DNA of 64,000 bases, taken from positions 6,513 to 70,512 of the forward strand of contig JAYWHT010000013.1 of assembly GCA_043777595.1 (NCBI GenBank), written 5' to 3'. Each line of letters opens with the position of its first letter. Positions within the stretch are counted from its first letter, which is position 1. Positions 14,738-23,292 of the stretch are shown in pieces. The notes beneath the pieces were generated by a model, which searched no databases, had not been told where the DNA came from, and saw nothing but the letters and a program-made list of their open reading frames with translations. A program made the translations under genes and the position numbers. The DNA comes from JAYVJH01 sp043777595. Lineage in GTDB: Bacteria; Bacteroidota; Bacteroidia; Cytophagales; Spirosomataceae.

Positions 14738-17107
14738 ATGTCCAATTCTATATCTCAACTCAACGACCCACAACACGCTGCCGTAACCCACGGCGAAGGC
14801 CCGCTGATGATTATTGCGGGCGCAGGCTCTGGCAAAACCCGTGTACTTACTTTTAGAATTGCTCACTTGATAGAGTCTGGCGTTGATCCATTCAGAATAT
14901 TGTCGCTGACTTTTACCAACAAAGCGGCTGGCGAAATGCGGCAACGCATCGAAAAACAAATTGGAACCGAAGCCCGAAATATTTGGATGGGTACTTTTCA
15001 CTCTGTTTTTGCCAAAATATTGAGAATTGAAGCACAATATTTGGGTTTTACGTCTGACTTTTCAATTTATGATACCGACGATTCTAAATCGCTGATTAGA
15101 AGTATTGTCAAAGAACTGAACTTGGACGATAAAATTTACAAACCCAATGTGGTTTATAACAGAATTTCGGGGGCAAAAAATAACTTGATTGGCTACGAAG
15201 AATACCTGGCCGATAAACTCAGAATGGCCGACGATGCCGCCGCCAAACTACCCGAAATGGGGCGGCTCTACAAGATGTATGCCCTGCGATGCTTTCAGGC
15301 CAATGCTATGGATTTTGACGATTTGCTGTTTTTTACCAATATTTTGTTTCGAGATTTTCCTGCCGTTTTGAACAAATACCAACAAAAATTCAAGTACGTG
15401 TTGGTGGACGAGTTTCAAGATACCAACGTGGCACAGTATCTTATTACCAGAAAACTGTCGGCTGTACACAGAAATATTGCCGTTGTGGGCGACGATGCCC
15501 AGAGTATTTATGCTTTCCGTGGGGCCAATATCCAGAATATTTTAAATTTTGAAAGAGATTTCCCCGAAGTTACCATAGTCAAATTAGAAGAAAACTACCG
15601 CTCGACCCAAAACATCGTAAACGCTGCCAACTCGGTCATTGCTCGAAATAAAACACAGTTACAAAAAACGGTTTTTACAAGCAACGAAGAGGGTATGCTG
15701 ATTGATTTGGTCAAGGCATCGTCGGACAACGAAGAAGGGCGGCTAATAGCAACGGCCCTATTTGAAGAAAAAATGAACAGCGGCCTCCGCAATACCGACT
15801 TTGCGATATTGTACCGAACCAACGCCCAGTCTCGGGCTTTTGAGGAGGCTTTGAGGAGGCTCAATATCAAGTACCGAATCATCGGCGGGTTGTCGTTTTA
15901 TCAGCGGCGAGAAATCAAGGACTTGCTGGCTTATTTGCGTTTTACTGTCAATCAAAAAGACGAAGAAGCCTTTAAACGCATTATCAATTTACCAAAAAGA
16001 GGTATCGGCGACACGACTGTGGCCAAAATAGTAGTAATAGCTTCCGAAAATTTAGTATCTGTCTGGGACGTCGTGAGCAACATAACCAAGTACATTACAG
16101 GCCGAGCCGCTACGCAAATTGATGGCTTTGCGGTGCTTATCAAGAGTTTTAAACTGATGATAGAAAAAGGCAAAGATGCATACGACGTAGCGGCACACGT
16201 GGCCAAAACGTCAGGGATATTGAAAGAATTACACGAAGACAAAACCGTTGAGGGACTATCTCGCTACGAAAACGTGCAAGAACTCTTGAACGCCATCAAA
16301 GAGTTTACGGACAATGCCGACAACGAAGACAAGAGTATCAGTGCGTTTTTGCAGGCTGTCTCGCTACTCACCAATGCCGACCAAAGCGACGACGACGACG
16401 ATACCGACCGTGTAACGCTCATGACGATACATGGCGCAAAAGGTCTGGAATTTAAGAACGTATATGTCGTTGGGCTCGAAGAAGGGCTTTTTCCGAGCCA
16501 GATGATGCTCGAACGCCGTGAAGACTTAGAAGAAGAACGCCGACTGTTTTATGTGGCCATTACCCGTGCCGAAAAACGGCTCACGTTTTCGTATGCCGAA
16601 AGTCGCTACAACTGGGGGCGGCTCAATATGTGCGAACCAAGTCGTTTTTTGTTTGAGGTCGATAAAAAATTCTTAGCCACGTCTCGCAACAAACGAGAAG
16701 CCGCTGGTTTTGATGACGACTTTACTCAAAAGTCAGAAGCGACACCAATGTCGTATATTAGGCGAGTAGGTGGGCAATCGGTCAGAAGTCAGAATACAGG
16801 AATCAGTAGTCAGAATACAGGAATCAGTAGTCAGTCGAAGTTTCCAGCTCGTCCAACTCAGCAACCCAACAACCCAACAACTCAAAACATACAACCGACC
16901 AATAACCAACAGCCAGTAACCAATTTTGTGCCATCGGACACGTCAAAACTTACGGTGGACATGAAAGTAGAACACCCCAAATTTGGTTTTGGCAAGGTCA
17001 TTCAGACAGATTTTAGCGGTACAGAGCGAAAGGCTGTGATAAAATTTGCTACTGCTGGCGATAAAACGCTACTACTGAGTTTTGCTAAGTTGAGGATATT
17101 GGAGTGA
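14738..17107 (+). CDS. uvrD: UvrD/PcrA-type superfamily 1 DNA helicase
   Basis: 789 residues from ATG 14738; an in-frame GTG 39 nt upstream is less likely. Motifs: Q-motif LNDPQHAAV, Walker A GAGSGKT (28-34), TFTNKAAGEMRQR, GTFHSVF, DEFQDTN (motif II), GDDAQSIYAFRGA (III), YRTNAQSRAFEE (IV), VTLMTIHGAKGLEFKNVYVVGLEEGLFPS (V, split by wording only) and LFYVAITRAEKRL (VI). The enzyme unwinds DNA 3'-5' in nucleotide excision repair and removes RecA. The C-terminal linker before the PcrA-type tail carries an in-frame 21-bp tandem duplication at 16787-16828. It ends 11 nt from the convergent nuclease-like gene. Confidence 0.96.
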   Translation: MSNSISQLNDPQHAAVTHGEGPLMIIAGAGSGKTRVLTFRIAHLIESGVDPFRILSLTFTNKAAGEMRQRIEKQIGTEARNIWMGTFHSVFAKILRIEAQYLGFTSDFSIYDTDDSKSLIRSIVKELNLDDKIYKPNVVYNRISGAKNNLIGYEEYLADKLRMADDAAAKLPEMGRLYKMYALRCFQANAMDFDDLLFFTNILFRDFPAVLNKYQQKFKYVLVDEFQDTNVAQYLITRKLSAVHRNIAVVGDDAQSIYAFRGANIQNILNFERDFPEVTIVKLEENYRSTQNIVNAANSVIARNKTQLQKTVFTSNEEGMLIDLVKASSDNEEGRLIATALFEEKMNSGLRNTDFAILYRTNAQSRAFEEALRRLNIKYRIIGGLSFYQRREIKDLLAYLRFTVNQKDEEAFKRIINLPKRGIGDTTVAKIVVIASENLVSVWDVVSNITKYITGRAATQIDGFAVLIKSFKLMIEKGKDAYDVAAHVAKTSGILKELHEDKTVEGLSRYENVQELLNAIKEFTDNADNEDKSISAFLQAVSLLTNADQSDDDDDTDRVTLMTIHGAKGLEFKNVYVVGLEEGLFPSQMMLERREDLEEERRLFYVAITRAEKRLTFSYAESRYNWGRLNMCEPSRFLFEVDKKFLATSRNKREAAGFDDDFTQKSEATPMSYIRRVGGQSVRSQNTGISSQNTGISSQSKFPARPTQQPNNPTTQNIQPTNNQQPVTNFVPSDTSKLTVDMKVEHPKFGFGKVIQTDFSGTERKAVIKFATAGDKTLLLSFAKLRILE
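16787..16835 (+). repeat. 21-bp in-frame tandem repeat in uvrD
   Basis: agtcagaatacaggaatcagt occurs at 16787-16807 and again at 16808-16828, followed by a partial third unit. It encodes repeated SQNTGIS-type peptides in the low-complexity linker, so it should not affect helicase function and may vary between strains. Confidence 0.9.
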
Positions 17108-17118
17108 GGGTGAAGTTA

Positions 17119-17667
17119 TTAAAAAGATTTTGAGTTGCCCTCTAACAGTGTGGTGTTGAAGTCTTGTAAAAATTCGGCCGTTATGCCTGAGCTTCGGGAA
17201 GAAAATACAGGATATATTTTACTTTCTTCAAAAATAGGGTCAAAAATTGGAAAGCAGACGATAGCCTCTACTTTTCGACTGCCAAACGACACACCATTTT
17301 CGATAAATATCTCAATCGTCATTCGTAATTGTTTGTATATTTCGGCTCTTTCGGCTTTTCTATTTTTGGCCTTAACAACCTTGATTTCAACAAAACAAAA
17401 TACAGAATCATCGAAAATGGCAAAATCACACCGTTTTTGCCATTTTATCGTATCTTCAAACATACATTTGTCAATAGCCAGAAATGAAATTATTTTTGCC
17501 GAAACGTTAAGCACCTGAAAATGCTTTTCGTTTGGCATAGGCTCGGCTTTGGTATAACATCGCTTGCTGTCTGATTCATCATAAACCCAAAATTCAACTG
17601 CCTGAGTATCCTCCAAACAAGTTCCGTTAATAACTTGTGGAAATGCGATTTCAATAGACTGTTTCAT
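17119..17667 (-). CDS. PD-(D/E)XK nuclease-like protein, partner of the adjacent ATPase
   Basis: A 182-residue protein. No family name is recognised, but the pattern of a PD-(D/E)XK endonuclease core is visible: D81 in RCDFAIF, then E94-x-K96 in CFVEIKVVK, then a helix with Q113 (YKQLRM), as in resolvase/restriction folds. A preceding E71 (FEDTIKW) could be the extra acidic residue. The start overlaps the upstream ATPase gene by 17 nt, showing translational coupling. The likely role is the effector nuclease of an ATPase-nuclease module. This rests on motif spacing alone; a structural prediction would settle it. Confidence 0.55.
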   Translation of the reverse strand: MKQSIEIAFPQVINGTCLEDTQAVEFWVYDESDSKRCYTKAEPMPNEKHFQVLNVSAKIISFLAIDKCMFEDTIKWQKRCDFAIFDDSVFCFVEIKVVKAKNRKAERAEIYKQLRMTIEIFIENGVSFGSRKVEAIVCFPIFDPIFEESKIYPVFSSRSSGITAEFLQDFNTTLLEGNSKSF

Positions 17668-18877
17668 GTACGGGCAAACGATAAATTTCTACTAATTCGT
17701 CAAACTCAATCTTAAAATCTTCTGAAACCCCATCTAACTCATTTTCAGCAATCATGCCTGTTTTTGGATTTATGATAGCCCTTACCGTACCATCTGCTAC
17801 GAAATAGGCTGCAAAATCATCAGGATTGAGCCACGACTCACGAGGTACGATTTTGGCTACTTCGTCTGCTTTGTCGGGGTGTTTTTGTGCCGTCTTGAAC
17901 GCAAAAATAAGGTTATTCAACGCTGCCAAAATATAAGGACTGTGGGTAGTCATCAAGAGTTCGTTGTTACCCCTTGTACAGGATTTTACCAAATAATAAA
18001 CGAGTTCTTTTTGTGTCGTTGGGTATAAATTCAGTTCTGGCTCTTCGATGATGAAGTGTTGATTGTCTTTTGTAGTAGAGAAATATTCCACTGTAAGCAT
18101 CAGTGGAATAACTGACTGAAAACCACTGGCCGTATCTTTTAAACTAATATATTTTTTTTTATCAAGATATACTCTGTTTTCTTGATTTTCATGGACATAA
18201 CGTATTTTTAGAAACTCAATAGATAGTTCTTTCAATTCTTTACGTGCAATTTCAAAATGCTTTCCAAAATTTAATACTACTTTCGGAATATTGGAATCGG
18301 CAGATAACATACCGTAAATAGAGTCTGAAAAAGTAGTTATAAAACTTCTTTCTGTTGGAATAAAAATAGAACCCTCACTTAGTATGCTTAAATCTATTGA
18401 TTCATCTTTTAACTTATTATCACTATTTTTATTACTTTTACTTAAGACGTATGCAAATAGGCTTAACAAGAGCAATCCTCCAACTAATAACCCTGTATTA
18501 GGTTTAGAATCAATACTGGTTACATCGCTATGCTTATTTGTTTTTTCTTTGACGTTAAAAACTAACTGGTTATCAGCATACTTTATAAAAAAATCTTTTG
18601 TTGAATATTTGAATTTTGATCTATTTTCAATGAATGGCGAAAGATTAAAAGCATCAAATATTTCTTTACTGAATTTTTCTAATTCACCCTTCATGCCCTC
18701 ATCTACCCAGAATTTTTTCTGAAATAAGAAATTAGTCGGTATATTACAAGCCGCCACCAACTTAGCCAATGTACTTTTGCCACTTCCTTGTAGGCCAATA
18801 AATACAGTAGTTTTTTTGATGTCCAACTCGGCATTTATGATTGGGCCAAAGTTTTTGACTATTAGTTTATCTGCCAT
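17651..18877 (-). CDS. AAA15/ABC-type ATPase of a two-gene nuclease module
   Basis: A 408-residue SMC/ABC-like ATPase. Walker A is GLQGSGKS (28-35), a signature-like ASGFQS is near 250-255, Walker B is HFIIEEPELNLYP (274-286) and the H-loop is MTTHSPYILAAL (309-320). This is the AAA_15/OLD-like set. Unusually, a strongly hydrophobic segment (LLVGGLLLLSLFAYVLS, about 130-146) lies between the ATPase halves, where cytoplasmic relatives have a coiled coil, suggesting membrane association. ATPases of this class pair with nuclease or toprim effectors in PARIS, Septu and OLD-type defence. The gene has its own promoter (18899-18930) and is lower in GC than uvrD and the CCA-enzyme gene beside it. Confidence 0.75.
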   Translation of the reverse strand: MADKLIVKNFGPIINAELDIKKTTVFIGLQGSGKSTLAKLVAACNIPTNFLFQKKFWVDEGMKGELEKFSKEIFDAFNLSPFIENRSKFKYSTKDFFIKYADNQLVFNVKEKTNKHSDVTSIDSKPNTGLLVGGLLLLSLFAYVLSKSNKNSDNKLKDESIDLSILSEGSIFIPTERSFITTFSDSIYGMLSADSNIPKVVLNFGKHFEIARKELKELSIEFLKIRYVHENQENRVYLDKKKYISLKDTASGFQSVIPLMLTVEYFSTTKDNQHFIIEEPELNLYPTTQKELVYYLVKSCTRGNNELLMTTHSPYILAALNNLIFAFKTAQKHPDKADEVAKIVPRESWLNPDDFAAYFVADGTVRAIINPKTGMIAENELDGVSEDFKIEFDELVEIYRLPVHETVY

Positions 18878-18898
18878 TGGTCAGTTTGTTTTTGGTTG

Positions 18899-18930
18899 CA
18901 AAGTTAGCACTCTTTTTTTACAGATTCCAA
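18899..18930 (-). promoter_or_regulatory. Promoter of the ATPase-nuclease operon
   Basis: Minus-strand TTG (18928-18930), 21 nt, TAACTTTG (18899-18906), a close match to the Bacteroidota consensus. It lies within the last codons of the CCA-enzyme gene and only 22 nt from the ATPase ATG, giving a very short leader. Confidence 0.55.
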
Positions 18931-20325
18931 CCCCAACTTGGCCCCTTCGGCCAGCATGAGTGCAAAGGCTGGTTCATAGTCGTTCGGGATAATACCTTCG
19001 AGAATGGCCTCCCTAACGGCGGTTTTGATAGTACCAATGGCCGCCGATGGGCCAATGCCAAAGGTTTCCATAATCAGTTCGCCTGTGATGACGGGCTGAA
19101 AATTACGAATCTGGTCTCGGGCTTCGAGGTCGTATAGTTTTTGTTCTACTTTATCAAAATTGGCAATATATTTCTTGACTTTATCAGGGTTTTTGGACGT
19201 AATATCCGCTCGGCAGAGCATCATGAGGGCTTCCAAGTCTGGGCCAGCGTCAAACAGTAACCTCCGCAGTGCAGAGTCTGTTATAATTTCTTTGGTGAGG
19301 GCAATGGGGCGCAGGTGGAGGCGCACGAGTTTCTGAACGAAGCGCATATTTTCGTTGAGCGGCAGTTTCATATTCTTAAAAATCCGTGGCGTAAACTTAG
19401 CACCCAAATCTTCGTGTCCATGAAACGTCCAGCCTACTTTTTTGTCGAAGCGTTTGGTGGCGGGCTTGGCAATGTCGTGCATGATGGCCGCCCAGCGTAG
19501 CCAGAGGTCTTGGGTATTTTTACAAATATTATCTAAGACTTGCAGGGTATGATAAAAATTATCTTTGTGGCCTTTGCCGTCTTGGATTTCGGCACCGAGC
19601 AGTTCTACAAATTCTGGAAAAATACGTTTTAGTATCGTGGCTTGATGCAATAACTTAAAACCATACGAAGGCACAGGAGACAAAACGATTTTATTGAGTT
19701 CGTCGATTATCCGTTCTTTTGAAATAATATCAATACGCTCGGCAGTTTTGACGAGGCCATCAAAAGTATCGGGTTCGATGTCAAAGTTGAGTTGGGTAGC
19801 AAACCGCACGGCACGCATCATGCGGAGAGGGTCGTCCGAAAACGTAATTTCGGGGTCGAGTGGCGTTCTGATTATTTTTCTACGAATATCGCTCATGCCG
19901 TCAAAAGGGTCAATCAGTTCGCCAAAATTGGCATTATTCAGACTTATTCCCATGGCATTGATTGTAAAATCTCGGCGATTTTGGTCGTCTTCAAGTGTGC
20001 CATCTTCTACGATTGGCTTACGTGAATCTCGCTGATAAGACTCCCGTCTTGCACCCACAAACTCTACTTCCCAGTCGTCGATTTTGATTTGTGCCGTTCC
20101 AAAATTCTTAAATACATTGACATAAACACCTACATTTTGAGCCACCTTTTCGGCCAATGCTATGCCGCTACCCACACATACTACGTCAATATCTTTGGAG
20201 GGGCGGTTTAATATCAAGTCTCTCACAAAGCCGCCAATCACGTAGCTGTCCAGACCCAGATTTTGACCAGCATCGGCTATTTGTTTAAAAATGGAATTTT
20301 GGGAGAGGTTTTCGGTGAAGTTCAT
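18904..20325 (-). CDS. CCA tRNA nucleotidyltransferase / poly(A) polymerase family, with HD domain
   Basis: 473 residues from ATG 20325 (a 12-residue upstream in-frame extension is hydrophobic and unlikely). The class II nucleotidyltransferase head is visible: VIGGFVRDLILNRPSKDIDVV with the DxD, RRESY, RRDFTINAM and LRMMRAVRFATQL. An HD domain follows (LRWAAIMHDIAKPATKR and HGHEDLGAK), then the C-terminal tail. The enzyme adds or repairs the 3' CCA of tRNAs in the cytoplasm; the HD domain may give phosphatase or phosphodiesterase activity. It precedes the ATPase-nuclease pair on the same strand but the pair has its own promoter. Confidence 0.93.
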   Translation of the reverse strand: MNFTENLSQNSIFKQIADAGQNLGLDSYVIGGFVRDLILNRPSKDIDVVCVGSGIALAEKVAQNVGVYVNVFKNFGTAQIKIDDWEVEFVGARRESYQRDSRKPIVEDGTLEDDQNRRDFTINAMGISLNNANFGELIDPFDGMSDIRRKIIRTPLDPEITFSDDPLRMMRAVRFATQLNFDIEPDTFDGLVKTAERIDIISKERIIDELNKIVLSPVPSYGFKLLHQATILKRIFPEFVELLGAEIQDGKGHKDNFYHTLQVLDNICKNTQDLWLRWAAIMHDIAKPATKRFDKKVGWTFHGHEDLGAKFTPRIFKNMKLPLNENMRFVQKLVRLHLRPIALTKEIITDSALRRLLFDAGPDLEALMMLCRADITSKNPDKVKKYIANFDKVEQKLYDLEARDQIRNFQPVITGELIMETFGIGPSAAIGTIKTAVREAILEGIIPNDYEPAFALMLAEGAKLGLESVKKEC

Positions 20326-20425
20326 GTAGAGATAGCTTGATATAAAGCACAAAAATAACACAAACTATTGAAAAAGAACGGTTGAGAAAATTTGATTTGG
20401 GAAATCATAAATTACTTGGTTTAGC

Positions 20426-20782
20426 TTATTTTCCTTGTAGTTTTTCAATAATGGTTCTCAAAGTGGCAATTTCCTCTTTCTGGTTAACTATGATTTGTTC
20501 GTACAATTTCTCTTTTTCTAACGCACCATTGTTCACCACATAACCATTACCAGTTTTATTGTGCATGATATTGAAGACCAATTTTTCATTAAAACTAACA
20601 AGGTCTTCAACCTGAATACCCAAAATTTCTGCAATTTTTTCCAATTTTTGATAGCTTACCTCTGACTCATTTCTTTCTATTTTTCCAAAACCCGATACAG
20701 TCATTTCAAGATGTTTCGCCATATACTCTTGGGTGAAATTCTTTAACTCCCGTAGAGTTTTAACTTTTGTGCCTATTTCCAT
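20426..20782 (-). CDS. XRE-family helix-turn-helix regulator
   Basis: A 118-residue protein with an N-terminal HTH_3 domain (KVKTLRELKNFTQEYMAKHLEMTVSGFGKIERNE, about 6-40, and a second part to 65). A coiled-coil tail follows (YEQIIVNQKEEIATLRTIIEKLQ), probably for dimerisation. It is a DNA-binding repressor or activator of unknown targets. TAACTTTG on the minus strand at 20815-20822 is a plausible -7 element. Small secreted-protein genes run divergently from it. Confidence 0.85.
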   Translation of the reverse strand: MEIGTKVKTLRELKNFTQEYMAKHLEMTVSGFGKIERNESEVSYQKLEKIAEILGIQVEDLVSFNEKLVFNIMHNKTGNGYVVNNGALEKEKLYEQIIVNQKEEIATLRTIIEKLQGK

Positions 20783-20814
20783 CTGTTTCTAAAATTTATT
20801 TTATCAAAGTTATA

Positions 20815-20822
20815 AATTAGTA
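20815..20822 (-). promoter_or_regulatory. Candidate -7 element of the XRE regulator gene
   Basis: TAACTTTG on the minus strand, 33 nt upstream of the regulator start. A well-placed TTG is missing. Confidence 0.35.
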
Positions 20823-20942
20823 CTCACAGTATCAAAATGAGCCTTATTTTTTTGTTGAAGGCTGTACTTTTGTTGGTAGTTTTACTATCGCCGACAACTA
20901 AAAAATAATCACAAATCAATTCAACCAATAAATATCAAAAAA

Positions 20943-21344
20943 ATGAAAAAAAGTATATTTATCGCAGCGTTTCTACTATGTGGCATAACTGGGTTTGCCC
21001 AAAACTATTACCCTTCCAATAAACAAAGAAGTACTTCTAATAATTCGTATTCGGGTAGTAACCAGCCTTCAAGTACTCGTACTACTCAGGTAAACGGATA
21101 TACCAGAAGGAATGGAACTTATGTTGAAGGTTATAATAGAACACAACAAAATACCACGAATACAGACAATTATTCTACTACTGGCAACTCCAATCCATAT
21201 ACCCAACAGAACGGTACAAAAGCTGCAGATTATTCAAGAGCGGCCTCTAATTACGGACAAGGCAGAACTATTCAAACAGGCGAACGTGGTGGACAATATT
21301 ACATCAATGACAGCGGTAGAAAAGTTTATGTGCCTAAACAATAA
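20943..21344 (+). CDS. Small secreted protein with PBCV-type basic adaptor-like tail
   Basis: A 133-residue protein with a signal peptide (MKKSIFIAAFLLCGITGFAQ). The mature chain is N, T, S and Y rich with GYTRRNGTYVEGYNRTQQ and NPYTQQNGTK. The last 30 residues (TIQTGERGGQYYINDSGRKVYVPK) resemble the short PBCV-specific basic adaptor motif (GxRGGxYYI...GkkxYV). Role unknown; possibly surface-associated. It is the first of four small genes on this strand (to 22873). Confidence 0.65.
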   Translation: MKKSIFIAAFLLCGITGFAQNYYPSNKQRSTSNNSYSGSNQPSSTRTTQVNGYTRRNGTYVEGYNRTQQNTTNTDNYSTTGNSNPYTQQNGTKAADYSRAASNYGQGRTIQTGERGGQYYINDSGRKVYVPKQ

Positions 21345-21429
21345 TTGATTAAGAAAATACCATTCTATAAGTATTTCATAGGGCAATTTCGTTCAAAGAT
21401 AAAAAGTGCAAACCTCAAAATATACAAAA

Positions 21430-21822
21430 ATGTCATTTAATACAGGCGACTATTTCCTTTTTCAAGGATATAGCATAGGCGAAAATAAACTACAATTTGA
21501 TAATGAATTAGTGAGGTTTGTATGTGTAAATAATACACACCCCACAACTTTTTCATTATTAGTGATTGCCAGCAATGAAGAAATTGATGTAGCCAACTGC
21601 ACTGGAAAAGACGTATTACTAACGGAAAAGCACTGTTCACTATCCGGTATCCAACGCAATCTTCCAGGAGAAACTGTAAAAGGCTCTCTTGATACTACGC
21701 TTTTGATTGAACATTCACTAAGTAGTGATGATGTCTATGTAAATCCTTTTTTGCAGCAAGACAAAATCAGAAAAATGGGTCAAAAAGAAAAAGATAGGAT
21801 TGTGTTAGAAGGATTAAGTTAA
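21430..21822 (+). CDS. Hypothetical protein
   Basis: A 130-residue soluble protein from ATG 21430; an in-frame GTG at 21406 would add eight residues. It begins MSFNTGDYFLFQGY and has no signal peptide or recognised domain. The pattern of short hydrophobic strands (LVRFVCVNNTH, FSLLVIASNEE) suggests a beta-rich fold. The real start is uncertain. Confidence 0.5.
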   Translation: MSFNTGDYFLFQGYSIGENKLQFDNELVRFVCVNNTHPTTFSLLVIASNEEIDVANCTGKDVLLTEKHCSLSGIQRNLPGETVKGSLDTTLLIEHSLSSDDVYVNPFLQQDKIRKMGQKEKDRIVLEGLS

Positions 21823-21922
21823 CACTTTTTTCGACCTCGCTCTCAAAATATTCGAGTTTCCAACACAGATAGAAAATATTAAAGTACCACTCCAACTATT
21901 TTTTAACATAAATACAAAAACA

Positions 21923-22315
21923 ATGAAGAATATAATACTCTTTTGCTTGCTACTTATCGGAGGTATAAGCCAAGCTAATGCTCAGATAAGCTACAGGTCG
22001 AAAGTAATAAAAGGCAGTGATTACGTTGAGCCTTATGACAAAAATGTTGTTCGTCAAGCAATGCAGTACAAACAACAAATTTATAATAACAACTTATCTA
22101 AAGTTGCAAATATGGTAAAACGTATAAACACTCAGCTTTTAGATCTTTACAAAGTAAATCCTAATGAGGCACTAATTGTAAGTGAAAAATTTAAAGCACT
22201 TCTTGATTTTATCAATCGAAAAAAGTTTGATTATTCCGATGATTATTCGTTTGGGTCTGTGATGAAATCATTAAATGATTGTATGGATGATGTATTAAGT
22301 CGTTACGATAAATAA
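21923..22315 (+). CDS. Small exported helical protein
   Basis: A 130-residue protein with a signal peptide ending SQANAQ (MKNIILFCLLLIGGISQANAQ). The rest is helical (ALIVSEKFKALLDFINRKK, MKSLNDCMDDVLSRY). No family is recognised. It belongs to the small AT-rich gene cluster in this region. Confidence 0.6.
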   Translation: MKNIILFCLLLIGGISQANAQISYRSKVIKGSDYVEPYDKNVVRQAMQYKQQIYNNNLSKVANMVKRINTQLLDLYKVNPNEALIVSEKFKALLDFINRKKFDYSDDYSFGSVMKSLNDCMDDVLSRYDK

Positions 22316-22444
22316 TGTGAATTTTAAAAGTCTTTAAAGCTGATAATCAAGACAATATAAAAAATGTATTCGATATAGCATTTTAGAGAGGTATAACTGA
22401 TGTACCCATTTTTTTATATTGTCACTAGACTCTAAACCAAATTT

Positions 22445-22873
22445 ATGATACTTAAATTAACTCCTTTTTATGACGACCCTTTATTTTATATTGGCCTCGG
22501 AGTTTTACCGATTGCGATATACATAGTTAGTATGCTTATGGGTTTTTATTATGCAATAATAGCCAAAATTACTAACAAACGCATCAATATAAAAAGAGCT
22601 TTTTCTGCACCTACTGAAATGGCTAATCCTGATACTTTAGAAATTTTGGTAGAAAAATTAAAAGATGATTTCAATTTTATTTCCGCACCAATTAGAAATA
22701 TCGTTCTAAGTGAAACAAACAGAGATAAAGTAAAAAGTATCATTAGTGCTATTACAAAAGATAAAACACTTGATAAAATAACTAAATTAAAAGATATTGA
22801 AGCATTAAGAAAATCTGAAATTCTGAACGAAATGGAATTTAAAGAATTAAAAAATGAAATTTTAAATAGATAG
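22445..22873 (+). CDS. Membrane-anchored protein with SHOCT-like C-terminus
   Basis: A 142-residue protein with one membrane helix near 12-38 (PLFYIGLGVLPIAIYIVSMLMGF), then a basic, helical cytoplasmic region. It ends in KLKDIEALRKSEILNEMEFKELKNEIL, which matches the short SHOCT domain (l.kL..L...G.iteeEF...K..iL). SHOCT tails are oligomerisation or targeting modules on otherwise unrelated proteins. Function unknown. Confidence 0.6.
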   Translation: MILKLTPFYDDPLFYIGLGVLPIAIYIVSMLMGFYYAIIAKITNKRINIKRAFSAPTEMANPDTLEILVEKLKDDFNFISAPIRNIVLSETNRDKVKSIISAITKDKTLDKITKLKDIEALRKSEILNEMEFKELKNEILNR

Positions 22874-23292
22874 TCAGTGGCCTGAATCTTCACAGGCCTG
22901 CGGTTAAACCCGTACAATAAAGAGTCGTTTTTAACGGTATTTTATCAACAGAAATATCCTACTGCTTTACCCTGTCGTCGGGTATTTTCACCCAACAATT
23001 TAATCCTGTGCCTGTTTCCATAAATTTGAAGGACAAGGCAAGGTTGAGGAAACGCATTATCAAGCATACTTTTGAGATTTGTTAACAGACCAACTGACTT
23101 TCGGGTGGAAACACCCGAAAGCACTAATAATTACAAAATTTGCAAATATAAAACTGCAAAGTGCAACATTACAACAAACCACCACGGTAAAGGATCACCA
23201 TCACCTACAATGCTCGGTCGAAATTTACTGAGAATCAACTTCAATATTTAAAGAGAGTACAGTGACCATTTATAAAACAGGCCAATACTTAT
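22874..23292. other. Intergenic stretch with small hairpins, no gene seen
   Basis: 419 nt without a convincing gene. A ggcctg/caggcc hairpin at 22879-22899 may end the SHOCT-gene transcript. A 10-bp hairpin with a GAAA tetraloop lies at 23098-23121 (ctttcgggtg, cacccgaaag) but has no T run. No coding remnant was recognised. Confidence 0.6.

Noticed and set aside
14738..18877. UvrD plus OLD-like ATPase as a Gabija system
   Set aside because: UvrD here is a full PcrA-type housekeeping helicase on the opposite strand, convergent with the ATPase pair; the ATPase lacks a toprim domain.
17119..18877. PARIS (AriA-AriB) assignment for the ATPase pair
   Set aside because: The ATPase class fits, but the partner shows a PD-(D/E)XK spacing, not the toprim/DUF4435 of AriB.
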